Assembly (NCBI GenBank): GCA_905250115.1
Contig: CAJNOI010000340.1
Span: forward strand, 1-64,000
DNA from: Adineta steineri
Lineage: Eukaryota; Rotifera; Eurotatoria; Adinetida; Adinetidae
DNA length: 64,000 bases
Direction of reading: 5' to 3'
A program made the translations under genes and the position numbers. Below are positions 21,083 to 31,933 of the stretch, piece by piece. Below the pieces are notes generated by a model. It was not told where the DNA came from and ran no database searches. It was given only the letters and a program-made list of their open reading frames with translations. Position 1 is the stretch's first letter. Each line of letters starts with the position of its first letter.

Positions 21083-22045
21083 TGTAATCCAATAAAAATA
21101 ATAGACTTTCTGATATAAAGAAATTTTTCCCCTAGGATACCACTGTTTACTAAAAATAAAATTTCATAATTAATATAATTCAACCTGAAATAAATCAAGA
21201 TCAAAATCAAAAAGTAAACAAAAAATTAGAAAAATATTTGGTAAGAGACGCTGCCTATTTAATCGAAGCCCATACTCTATATTAACCATTCTATAAGATA
21301 TGTCCTTATGAAATTTCATATAAAAGAAAATATTTTATTCGTTATTTTAAAATAACCATTGAAATTATAATCAAGTCTCGATCAAAGAGAAAAATATTCG
21401 CATTACAAGAGATGTCAGTCAATATCAATAACTCATATTAAATATCTCCATTTGCAGTCTTAGTATATTTCATCCTCACTTACTCTAATTTGATTATTCT
21501 AAACCACATATCTTATGAAGACTTTATCAATGAGTTATTTGTAAATAAAGATGTCAAATTGAAACAACATCGTTCGATTTGCTGATGTATGCCACGTCAT
21601 CCTTCGAAGATCTAACACATCTCTTGAGATCTGATTCATTCAAACAATGCTTCTGTATCGGTAATAAATAAAAAGCAAATTGTCGTTAGTCTGTAACAAA
21701 ATTCTTTTCTTAAAACCTAAGATGTATAAATGAGTTGAACGCATTTACTTTCACTATGACTTAAATGATGGAACATTCATTGTTTTTCTTATTTACCATA
21801 TATGGTAGTATTATTGTATATAGAAAAAGAATCGACCGATGTCTCATCAACAGAATAGAAAAAGTATTGCCCAACAAACAGGACGATTGACGTTATTTTG
21901 CTATTCTCAAGTTAACTTATATATAGAGCGATAAAAACGAGATATAAAGTAGTCAAGTAAGTATCGAGTTTCTATACACAAATTTTAACATTTGCTAACG
22001 GGATATTTATTGTATATTTTGAAGATAATTTCAGCTGACGCAATA
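21083..22045. other. Intergenic
   Basis: AT-rich spacer between the transposon and the phosphatase relic. A TATATATAG sequence near 21917 could be the old promoter of the relic. No gene seen. Confidence 0.4.
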
Positions 22046-22690
22046 ATGCGATCAAATGTTTGGATAATAGATAAGATGGAATATTATTTGATAGTATTAT
22101 CCATGATTTTCTCTATCATGGAGATTTAGATCATGCACGAAATATGAATTTATTGAACGAATTAGCTATTAAGCATATTATTAGTGTTTGCGATATTCAA
22201 CTAGATAAAGAAATTATTGATAATTTTAATGTTTTATGAATCAGTATTGACGATACACGTTCTGTAGATATTCGAAAACATTTCGATCAAACAAATCAAT
22301 TTTTACTTAGTTGCAAGGAGAAAGGTGAGAAAGTATTAGTTCATTGTCAAATGGGTATATCTCGTTCGTCTTCAATTGTTCTCGTATATTTAATCAAGTA
22401 AAATTTTTGAACGTTTTTTTACATATCAATTATCGATCTTTCTTTTTTCTCAGGTTTCATCATGAGAATCTAGTTGATGCTTGCGATCATTTACTCAATC
22501 GTCGATATATTGCTGCGCCGAATTTTAGGTTTTTTCTCTCCAGCTGATTCGGTATGAAAAGGCTCTCAACAGTGACAAGACAGACAACAAAGATTCTATT
22601 TCAATAGAATTATGCAATATTGCATGTAGGATTAAGCACACAAATTGTAACAAATTTCATAAACAGTTTTCTAAGTACAATTCAACATTT
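22046..22690 (+). pseudogene. Dual-specificity phosphatase pseudogene
   Basis: Translated pieces read MRSNVWIID, then GDLDHARNMNLLNELAIKHI, then KVLVHCQMGISRSSSIVLVY, then AAPNF and QLIRYEKALNS. The active-site signature HCxxGxxRS of cysteine-dependent dual-specificity phosphatases is intact. A 64 bp GT-AG intron follows VYLIK. However, a TGA at 22237-22239 stands inside the domain (probably from CGA), a one-base frame change lies near 22070, and another lies near 22535 just before the final helix. Three lesions indicate a dead copy. DSPs remove phosphate from Ser/Thr and Tyr; nothing suggests this copy is still made. Confidence 0.7.
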
Positions 22691-22851
22691 TCAAAACAAA
22701 TAATTGCAATCTGATAGAAAAATAATAAAAAACGAGACATTAGCTGTAATCAACAGTTCTGAAGTAACATAAGCAAGGATATTCTAATATTTTCATCATG
22801 AATAAGTCGATGAAAATGGATATAATTGCGGATAAATGTTCGTTTAGATCA

Positions 22852-22898
22852 TCTTGAGGGTGGGTGTCGCTTTTATGTCACATCCACACCCTCAAGAG
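22852..22898. repeat. Telomere-like hairpin element (clear example)
   Basis: Arms CTTGAGGGTGGGTGT and CATCCACACCCTCAAG are near-perfect reverse complements around a loop of about 16 bp. Ends are CTTGAG / CTCAAG, shared with 32721, 33738 and 53836. Confidence 0.75.
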
Positions 22899-22965
22899 AA
22901 AAAAAATATATTACGTCATACTTACGTCTTCGTTACACTGAATAACATGATAAGAAAATACAAGT

Positions 22966-23047
22966 TTTAATGGTGTGGATGTGACGTTAGATATAAGGGT
23001 GTGAGTGAAAGTATCTTATTAGCCGCGCACACCCACACCCATTCAAA
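22966..23047. repeat. Telomere-like hairpin element
   Basis: Left arm AATGGTGTGGATGTG, inner AGGGTGTGAGTG, right arm CGCACACCCACACCCATT. G-rich and C-rich arms pair around a central loop. Confidence 0.6.
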
Positions 23048-23989
23048 ATATGATATAACCACCAGAGATAGGCCCATCTGTTTTTCGATCCATTCACATA
23101 TTCAGGGGCAAAAGAGCAATATTGCACCATTTTCTTTGGTCCAAATCCTACAAATCGTCAAAATCAAAATGAATAACTTAGACTTATAAATACTGAGTGA
23201 TTTTGAACAACAATGAACACTAATTAGCTTTCCATGATAATGAACAAACTAAACGTATTATGTCTGTTTCTCGCTTGGTCCATTTTATTTTTTATTTCCT
23301 CTCTGAACTTCAGCTTGATTTTTATTTCAAATTATGTTTTATGCTTTATTGCAATGCTGAGTCCTCATAAGTGTTTAAAAGGAAATAAATAACATGAAAT
23401 GCTTCCGTGAAATTATAACTCTGCATTTAATTCATTCTTTTATAAGCATATTTAGAAAAAAATAATAATTTTCGACAAACAATCGATTGCTGAAAAGCAA
23501 CAGTTGAGACCAAAAGATTAAACTTGTCTTTTCTTTAAAAACTAAGCCAAATCATTTTTCGATTGATCGACATCCTCAAGATGAATTTTTCCGTTCTATA
23601 AATCAAGAAACATTTCTTAGTTCACATGCATAAAGAAATCTTTTCATTTGGATATACAAAACCCTTGATTAATGAATAATTTTCATATTCTTTGTATTCT
23701 ACATAGTATGTTTTTATTGAGAAAAGTGCTCCTAATAACAACGAATTCAATTTATTGTAAACGACTGCTAATTACTTCATTATTTCCATAGATAATAACT
23801 GAGTTTTAGACCATTCGAGGCCACAGTTAGGGTGTTCACACAGATCTTTAAAAGAAACTATGTATTTAACTACAATGTTCTTTTTTTCGAAAATGAAATT
23901 AATCAAGACCTACTTGAAACCTGTTTCTGATAGGAGCATTGACTGTGTATCAGTAACACCCACATCCAACTATATCATTGTACAGATAC

Positions 23990-25115
23990 CATGCCTCATT
24001 GAGAGAAACGCCGTTTCAGCCATGGATGCCGTATGCATAATGAAGAAAAAGAAAATTGTTTGCCAGTAATATCATGCATTCACAATAAACTAACTACTTT
24101 GAGATGTATCGCTGTATAGCTGCCATCCATCATTGTGAGAAACGCAGTTTCAATCATTAATGCTCTCTGAAAATATGAAGAAAGAGAAAAAAAATTGTTT
24201 GTCAGTATTGTCAGGAATATCATGCATTCATGACAAACTAACTAGTTTGAGATGTGTCGCTGTACAGCTGTCATACATCACTGAGAGAAAACTAACGGGT
24301 GTTCCAGAAATAATGGACATCTCAGTATTTTAATCATATCTTTTCGACAATTCGTCCAATGAGCCTTTGTTTTTTTTGAAAGATTTGTTTTAAGGTGCTC
24401 GACGAAATAGTGCGTTTTTCATTTATGAGTGAATAGTATTCATGGTAGTTTAAGACATGCTGCCAACGAGCAATCCGAGGTGTAGAGTTTTGTAAAACAA
24501 CATCTTGGTTGAACTATATTTTAGCGAAACAAATGAGGTTACTCAAACAAATAAAAATATATCATTTTGTAGAGATTGAGCAGAGTAAACTTTGAAAAAA
24601 AGATCAAGCCTGAACAAATGAATAATAAGATAGATATCATCAGTATTGTTTTACAAAGTTATTCGTTCAGGACTATTCTTTTGAATCATGTCTTGAAAAA
24701 TGATGAGTATTATATATGTCAATAAGAAAAAAAACATTTTTTAGAAAATCCAAGACAAATATTTCTGAAAAAAATAAACTCTGAACCAATGAATATGAAA
24801 AGAGATATGATCAGAACATTGGAGGTTTATTTTGTCTAGGACATCCCATACAAAATTCTTCATTTTGGACTGTTCGTTTACAGCGTGTTTTAGAAAATGA
24901 TAAATGTTATTTAAAAAAATAAATAATATGTCATCATGTAGAGCTTGAAAGGACCTATCTTCTGAAAGAAATATGAGCCTTGAACGAATTAGATTTGATG
25001 AATCTATCAGTCAAATACTGAAAGACTCATTATTCATGAGACGCCCGTTAATTTCAATCACTGATGCTGTATGAATAAAGAAGAGAGAAACTTGTTTGTG
25101 AGTGTTACCAGAAAA
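23990..25115. repeat. Tandem repeat, three units of about 140 bp, third split by a MITE
   Basis: Units start at about 23996, 24131 and 24276 with TCATTGAGAGAAACGCCGTT or a close variant. They continue with ATCATGCATTCA and TTTGAGATGTGTCGCTGTA. The third unit is interrupted after GAGAGAAAAC and resumes at 25051 with ATTTCAATCACTGATGCTGT. No coding function recognised. Confidence 0.65.
24295..25048. mobile_element. Tc1/mariner-like non-autonomous element (MITE), 754 bp
   Basis: Left end ACGGGTGTTCCAGAAATAAT and right end, inverted, ACGGGCGTCTCATGAATAAT form about 27 bp imperfect inverted repeats. A TA dinucleotide flanks each side (24293-24294 and 25049-25050), the target duplication of the Tc1/mariner superfamily. 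The host repeat unit reads continuously across the insertion when the element is removed. No transposase ORF is present. Confidence 0.65.
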
Positions 25116-25139
25116 GTGAGTGCGGATATCATTTCACAC

Positions 25140-25330
25140 ATTGCCCTTACTCTCATCCTTGCACACCCACATCCTTCCTTGGATTTCTTAAGATCCTTTG
25201 TCTTCTTGGATTTCTTGATACTCTTGTGTTCCTTGAAATTTTTTGGTTGTTTGGCACCCTTGGGTTCCATCAGTTCTTTGAATTCCTTGATATCCTTGGT
25301 ATTGTTTTGTCTCTCTAGTTTACTGTTTTC
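25140..25330. repeat. Low-complexity TTCCTTGGATTTCTTGAT-type repeat
   Basis: Degenerate short repeats of (T)CCTTGrATTyCTT. The minus-strand open frame over it is Lys/Glu-rich (KDLKKSKEG...), which is what such a repeat gives in any case. Not called as a gene. Confidence 0.4.
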
Positions 25331-27209
25331 ACTGATATATGAGCACCTGCTTGTATTAAGTGGTTTGTGAATGCAAAGTTCATCAAGAATTCGGACACAT
25401 CTCACTCGAATCGAGAAATGGCTGGAGAGTTGCCTAGCCCTGCTTCAGGCGAAATAAATAAGTATGTATACTGTAGATGGCAAGTGCGTTGGATGTGCGA
25501 ATGGATCAATCTTGATGATGTGTTCAGATGAGGTAGAGATTTGTCTGTTAACTTGTCCGCCGATATTGTAAATTTTTTTCTATTATGTGTATTCGACCAG
25601 GAGCAGTTGTGAGAATAAAACCTAAAGACAAGTAACAATCAATGATGAGATCAATTTGAATCGAAGTTAGAGCAAATGATTGTGACGAGCATTACTTGTA
25701 GATAATGCTTAGAATTGGTCTATTTTCCTGATAAGTCAATGATCGAAATTGTTTTTCCTTCCAAACATATTCTAAATCTATCTATTCACTTACTTAACTA
25801 TTTAAAAATATCACATCTGAAAGAAGAAGAACTGTGCAATATTCATACTGTAAACGGAAGAAAATTTTTCATCCTTCTCTCTTTATATTTTTTTTTGTTC
25901 TCTCAAGTTAAACGTCAGCTCTAAAAAAAAGTAACAGTTGTTTGATGAGAAATGAGAATAATGGTTTCAGTTTACTTGTGCGATTGTTAAAAATATCATT
26001 TAGTTTCTTAGCAGTCAGGCAAACGCTTATTTTCCAGATGTTATGAAAGAAAAATCGTTAAAAGAAAGAAAATGAGTTGCCAACTATCATATATAAATAT
26101 CTTTTTGTTTAACTATACAACGTATTGTTGTAAGTGTGTTTATTATATCATCGTTTCTTTAGTATTAGAACTGTAAATAGCGAGATATTTCTGATAATTA
26201 TTGAAATATTAGTGTATAGTCTTAATTTCTGATCGAAACGATAGGTATGTATAATTTGATTTTTATTTATCATATAGAACATAAATCAATCTTGGTGATC
26301 TTCTTCATTACTCTTGACTGTTTCTACTGTAATAACTTTAGAAAGAGACTGAGGCTATTAAAAGTAGAAAATTCTCAGAGTGACCTCAGGACAAAACAAG
26401 TAGCACATATTATTAACTATACATACATGTAAGTTTCATCGATATAAAAGTTTTATATCATATACTTCTTTTTTATACAAAAACAAGAAAAACATTTTTG
26501 TTTTTAGTTTTGAGACAAATGTGCAATACAGTACTACGAATGAAGAAATTCATTCACTTGATATATCTTCCATTAGAATTATGTGTTTTTCTTGTTAGTG
26601 TGGCTTACAAACATGCATAAAAAGTTCAGAAAATTTGGGCTATTAGATATTTTTTCTCGAGTTATAATGGTATTACTGCTTTTCAGCATGATATTGTTAG
26701 AAAACTAAAATGAAAGGCTTTCGAGTGAAAGTTTCCACATAATATATTTGACAATCTTCATTATATTCTGAAAGTGTTAACTTAAATTAATGAAGTTTTT
26801 AAAAAGAGATGAGTCCTTTGTAAAATGAACTAGTCTCTGTGCTTTTATGATAAAGTGGTAGTTTTCGTAAATGCATTGTTTCTAAATACAAGTATTTATT
26901 TGAGCTGAAACTTCTAGGATATCGTAAGACCATAAGTTGTATTAGCATGAAAATTTCCAGGCAGACATTCGATATTGGGATTTTTTCTCAAAGCATACGA
27001 CATGATCAGCTGAAAACTCAGTAAAACGACTATAACTGGTAGAAGGATCAAATGAAACGAATCTGTTTACGGTTTTTTACCTGTAGGATGAGTCCTATAT
27101 GTGAGCAAAATATGGGGATTTCATAGTCTCGCCAATAACACTTTCACCAACTGCACATTCATCAATGGCGAAAGTACTATAGACTTTTACCAATTGACAA
27201 AAGTCCACA

Positions 27210-27286
27210 GAATGTACTGGCGAAAATACAGTGAACATTCGCCAATCGACCAAAGTCCTCATTGTTATTGGCGAATGTACACTGTA
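27210..27286. repeat. Near-perfect inverted repeat, 24 bp arms
   Basis: GAAAATACAGTGAACATTCG plus CCAA (27216-27239) and its complement TTGGCGAATGTACACTGTAT plus TTTC (27260-27283) differ at one base. The spacer is about 20 bp. More TTGGCGAA/TTCGCCAA words occur at 27125, 27165, 27475 and 27525, suggesting a decayed palindromic element. Confidence 0.55.
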
Positions 27287-27600
27287 TTTTCATCAGCTGC
27301 TGGAAAGTTGACTAAAGTTCTATTATTTCTTCTTTAAGAATACTGACAAAGATTCTATGGTAAGATTCAGGATGAGCTAATACATCTTCTTGCTTTCTTT
27401 TGTGACAGTCAATAAAGATTTTTTCGAATGTATGAGGGAATTTTACTGATGATAGTTATGCGGATTTTTGCTAGTTGGCGAGAGTCCATGAAGGCACTGT
27501 AGAAAAGACAGGCCATTCGCCGGTTGGCGTGATTCGAGTATTCATTTAGTGGCAGTGTAATTTATTTCAAAAACAAGAGATAGATAGGTTTATTAATGAA

Positions 27601-27692
27601 AGCAAGGGTGTGATTGTGGGTGACGATGTGGCCGTGAGATGATAATGAGGATACGTAATGAATTAAACAGTCACATTCACGCCTTTAAGATG
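27601..27692. repeat. Telomere-like hairpin element, degenerate
   Basis: AAGGGTGTGATTGTGGGTGA on the left and CACATTCACGCCTTTAAG on the right. Confidence 0.4.
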
Positions 27693-27734
27693 TTAAGCAA
27701 TTCTCATTATACATGCATCAAATCCAAACCGTTT

Positions 27735-27990
27735 GGAAGTAATAGTTTGGGTTTGGGTGTGGGTAAGTGAAGATGTATAAGGGTGTTGGTGCGGAGTGTG
27801 AGTGATGCTTCTCTGTTCAATCTTATCCGCCGTCTTCCATCCACATCCGCACTCTAGCTGGACAAGAACCAAACCCAAATTATTTTGGTTCTTGTGAGTT
27901 TCAATATTGAGTTTAGGCGTGGGTTTGAATATGATTCATATATCAAAAATTCCGATGCCTAAGCCAGAACAGTATCTAAACCCAAGCTGC
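27735..27990. repeat. Telomere-like hairpin plus AAACCCAA palindromes
   Basis: TTTGGGTTTGGGTGTGGGTA (about 27748) pairs loosely with CCATCCACATCCGCACTC (about 27838). Next come CAAGAACCAAACCC ... GGTTCTTG and AAACCCAAGCTGCTTGGGTT, a short perfect palindrome with arms AAACCCAAG. Several nested hairpins. Confidence 0.45.
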
Positions 27991-28270
27991 TTGGGTTTGG
28001 TGCATGTCTAGTTATCATCTTATCAATGATCACTTATCTAAGGCTAATTGATCTCAAATGTAAATTATATAAAAAAATGAAACAGATTAATAACTAATTG
28101 AATCGAGCGTTATGAAGTGAATATTTACATTATCATTTTTAGAAAAGCATAAACTAGTTATTGGATTAGAGATAAGTACTCTGGGTTCTCTTTAATCAAG
28201 ATGGCATTGTGTTTACAAATACGTGCAAAAGTTCAAGGGTAAAATAAGCGTGACTAAATAAAAATGTATT

Positions 28271-28525
28271 TTCATTTTTTCAAATAATAGTGTCTCGAAA
28301 GATCTTCTTTACATATGCGCTGCTTTATTGGTTTTAATTGGTTTAGTAATTGGTTGTGTTTTGATACTCAGACTAATAATTCTGAGTCAACAATCTAAAC
28401 TTGCCGGTACTGTAATTGTCGAAATAGTCAATTCTATTTTCTAAATCCGTTCTGATTTATCAATTAAGTTCAAACAACAAACAGTGGATTATCATCGACT
28501 ATATCGACTACATCGGCTCAAACAG
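28271..28525 (+). pseudogene. Relic of a membrane-anchored Thr/Ser-rich protein gene
   Basis: A frame after an AG acceptor at 28269 reads SKDLLYICAALLVLIGLVIG, a transmembrane helix, ending in a stop at 28442. A further frame near 28480-28525 is Ser/Thr-rich (STISTTSAQTG) and ends at a GT donor. This exon order, helix then Thr-rich stalk, resembles the gene at 2237-3808. No start codon or extracellular domain was found, so it is treated as a remnant. Confidence 0.3.
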
Positions 28526-28635
28526 GTATGATGGAGAATCTTATTCTTTGACTAAGTTTTATTACCAATAAGTTGTTTTCTGAACCAGAGATGAGTGCAG
28601 AGCATCGGATTTTGATCCTTCGCAAAGCACGTACC

Positions 28636-28735
28636 CAGAGATGGGCAACTTCAACTCCGGAGTTGACATCGTAGACAACGGAGTTGGAGTTGGAGTGGAG
28701 TTGGAGTTGCTTACCCCCGGAGTTGCCCATCTCTG
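28636..28735. mobile_element. hAT-like MITE, 100 bp
   Basis: Ends CAGAGATGGGCAACTTCAAC and, inverted, CAGAGATGGGCAACTCCGGG. Both begin CAGAGATGGGCAA as in hAT elements. 8-bp flanks CACGTACC (28628-28635) and TACGTACC (28736-28743) differ by one base and fit a hAT 8-bp target duplication. The interior is GGAGTTGGAGTT-rich. Non-coding. Confidence 0.75.
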
Positions 28736-29582
28736 TACGTACCATAGAGTGCTTCAACCCTGTCGTGCTGATCGTATTGATATTTTTTAAAATAATTCCT
28801 ATTCCTGCCTCAGCGTGTTCATTCCTCATCTCTCTATTACTCGCATGTATACAAACTTTCTGTACAATTCCATCCGTTTTATGATTTTCTTGATGGACAC
28901 GGTCTCGTGCTCGTAATCCCAATTAAGTTTCTGTTCATCATATAATCACTTAAGTGTTAAGTTGCTTTTACGTTACCCAGGGAATATTTGAAGAATAACA
29001 CTTATGAGTTCAGATCTATTAACTAACAGCACAATTTTGTATTGGCAAATCTTCGTTATTGTTTCCTCTAGGAAAAGCAGCGGAGACATCAGTTTTGAAG
29101 ACTAATAATGTTCCCTAAAGTCTTGAAAAGACTGATGGAGTGCTTCAAGTTCTCGGAAGCTATTTGGTCTCATAAAGTTCCTGGAGTCTTGTGAAACATC
29201 TTGAAGGTCTTAAAGAGATTTTCAAGCAAAGGTGTTCGACAAATCAAAAATTGTGAATACACTGATACTGGTTTATCCCCTATTAGTCTCGAAAACGTCT
29301 CATACTTTTCCAAGTTTCGGAAGCCTTTAAGCTTCTAACCCGATATCTACTCTGTATGACTAAAAACTACGTCTAACCCCTTGTATCTATCATTGTCTCT
29401 TAAGCTTATATCAAACCTATTATTTTTATCCTCAACATATTAAATCTATATCTGACCCCAGGTACTATATTATTGTTCTGAACGTTTTAAATCTATATGC
29501 AATTCCTTGTTTTTAGTGTTAGCTAGGTAGGTCTTCATTTGGTCCTTTATTCTATTGTGAAATCGTATTTTATTCAAAGATC

Positions 29583-29583
29583 T

Positions 29584-29607
<24 letters not shown>
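29583..29607. repeat. (TA)n microsatellite
   Basis: About 12 TA units with one TGTA step. Confidence 0.8.
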
Positions 29608-29614
<7 letters not shown>

Positions 29615-30104
29615 TTAATCAATTAATTCTACATTTAATCATAGTTTTTATCGAATATATTTGAAGGAAAATCGTACTCAAGAATGTAAAAGTATGTCAG
29701 GACTATTATAAAAGTGTGAACGACTGAAGGTCTCGAAAATATATTAAATCGAAATCTCAACTATAGATAGGTACATGAGTTGTAGTAACTGTATCAACAG
29801 TTTTATCACACTCAAGCATGGTATACCAAATTTATTTCGCCAAAAAGTATTTGATTTTGCTTAAGATACTTTTCTACAGTATTTTCAAGATTTTTTAAAA
29901 TTGTAAGAACTCTCGAGGTTATCAAATGTAGACTTGGGAAACCGATTTATGTTCCTTACTATACTTTATAAAATTGAAAAAAGTTTGAAGCCCTTGGGTT
30001 TTCCAAAAGAAACTAACGGTTCTGGAACAACTGATTGAATTCTCGGTAGTAAGAGAAAAATATTCTAGAATAACTTAAGCACATGCACCCCCTACTCTAA
30101 AAAG

Positions 30105-30172
30105 TCAGTTTGAGGTGTGGGTTGTGCATGCTCTCTTCATTCACACGCAAACACACCCATACCTTCTTGAAA
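30105..30172. repeat. Telomere-like hairpin element
   Basis: Left TTTGAGGTGTGGGTTGTG, right CAAACACACCCATACCTTCT; loop about 20 bp. Confidence 0.55.
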
Positions 30173-30857
30173 GTCCGGAGAATCTAGAAGCTTCAGCAGC
30201 ACCTATTACCGAGAGAAAGAATATAGTCAATCAACATGTTGATACAAAGAAAAATTTTCAATATCATTTAGTTGCAGAATAGATGTATTAGGAGAGTGTT
30301 TTTATTATATTTGTCATCGCAAATACATGCCATTCTTTCGAACGAAATACAGAATTTTAGTGTAACATCCGTTCTAAGTTGTTTATGAACAGTTTAAACA
30401 AAGTTTGGGAGCATATATGTTGTGGCTGAACAGATAGTACTGCGTGCGATACCAGAGTTATGGTGTGCTACTTCTTTCAGTACTATCAGCTAGTATGTGA
30501 GACACAGGTTGTCTCTCGTACATTCTATACGTGTGTTCAAAAACGAAGATGTTTTAATTCTACTGTAACCTAGCTAAAAACTCAAAGTTCTACATCTATA
30601 AATGGTGCTTTTTATCAAACTTAGTTTTTTTACTTGGATAGTTGTTGATCTTATGCATCACATGTATTAACATATATCATATTTGCTAAGAAAATAAAAA
30701 CATATGTGAAAAAAGGAAAAATCAACTGAAAAAAACACAATAGACATTACTATACTATATCTAAGAACGACTTCCACCCAGTTGCTAACATCACATATCT
30801 AACTGGTCTATAAGTGTTGGATAATAAAATAGTTGTTGTTTTTCTGTCTTTTTATAG

Positions 30858-31933
30858 TATGTACCCTCTCTTCTCAATCAACTTGGTCACAAACTGGTAC
30901 TACTATATTTGGCAAAACAGGCATATCTGCCTCTAGCCTTTCACTTCTTTCTCAACCAGTTGGAATGTATTATGACCAACCTAATAATCGATTAATCGTT
31001 GCCGATCAAGGAAATTATCGTATTCTGCAATTTTCTCTCAATAATACACCTTCAGTTGCAACGGTAGTCGCTGGAAATAATGGCCAGGGTTGCAACATGA
31101 ATCAGTTTAGTGCTCCCTATGGAGTAGGTGTTGATAGCACTGGTCAATTATATGTAGCAGATCACGGTTGCAATCAGGTAGTTAGATTTCCATCAAATTC
31201 AAATTCAACGACATCTGGAACACTTCTCAGTTCAGTAGCTTACACGGCACTACTATCCATAAATCCATTGACTAATGATATCTATGTAGCTAGTTCTTAT
31301 GAAAGTGCGGTATACAAGTTTGTTGGAGGTAGTGAATCTCCGGTGTATGCAGCAGGTATATAATGTTCTTTCAAAGAGATCTTTGGCTTAATATTGGTTT
31401 TAATTTCATATATAGGTGCCCCTGCTGATAGAAATGCTGTTAATCAGCTGGCAGACCCAAATGGTGTTTACTATGATTATTTATATACAAATGCTTTGTA
31501 CGTTACCGATAATTATAATAATTGCGTAAAGAAATTCCAACCAGATTCAATGAATGCAAATCTTATAACAGTTGTTGCTGGATGTAATGGAGCTGGAAGT
31601 GGAGCGAATCAGCTGAATAATCCTAGAACTGTACTGGTAGATAGTAGTGGGACTCTCTATATCGCTGATGGAAGTAAGAGCAATTTTGAGAAAAGATAAT
31701 ATAGTATAGATTAAATAATCTCATTTTATTTTTCTTCATATCCAGGTAACAATCGTATTCAACGTTGGCTGCAAAATGCGACTAGTGGTACTACAATCAT
31801 TGGTGGTACGTTAGGAACAGCATCAAATCAACTCAATTTCCCTGAAACAATCCTCTTTGATAAATATAATAACTTATTGGTTTCTGACAGTCATAATAAC
31901 CGAATACAACTCTTTCATCTAACAAAATGCTAG
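30858..31933 (+). CDS. NHL-repeat protein, 5' exon not identified
   Basis: Exons 30858-31355, 31416-31673 and 31746-31933 join in frame to about 314 residues ending at TAG 31931. The first exon begins at an AG acceptor after a T-rich tract, so a start exon (probably a signal peptide) lies upstream and was not found; the first ATG-less frame also continues into the intron. NHL units: PVGMYYDQPNNRLIVADQGN, VGVDSTGQLYVADHGCNQV, VYYD...NALYVTDNYNNCV, TVLVDSSGTLYIADGSNNRI and ILFDKYNNLLVSDSHNNRI. VVAGNNGQG / VVAGCNGAG linkers separate them. A beta-propeller, probably extracellular (STWSQTGTTIFG is the usual start after a signal peptide). Similar in design to the gene at 7811 but with introns. Confidence 0.8.

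Larger units (their letters stand above)
22691..23985. other. Gene-poor region
   Basis: No coding gene recognised. It contains two adjacent telomere-like hairpins (22852-22898, 22966-23047). Confidence 0.45.
25331..30857. other. Gene-poor, relic-rich region
   Basis: No complete gene recognised. Contents listed separately: inverted repeats near 27.2 and 27.9 kb, telomere-like hairpins, a membrane-protein relic (28271-28525), a hAT-like MITE (28636-28735) and a (TA)n run (29583-29607). Long open frames here lack protein-like features. Confidence 0.4.

Noticed and set aside
25058..25638. Minus-strand frames rich in Lys/Glu
   Set aside because: Produced by the CCTTGGATTTCTT repeat and by the tandem-repeat remnant; no domain, no start context.
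28518..28922. 134-codon minus-strand frame
   Set aside because: Runs straight through the hAT-like MITE, so its middle is transposon sequence.
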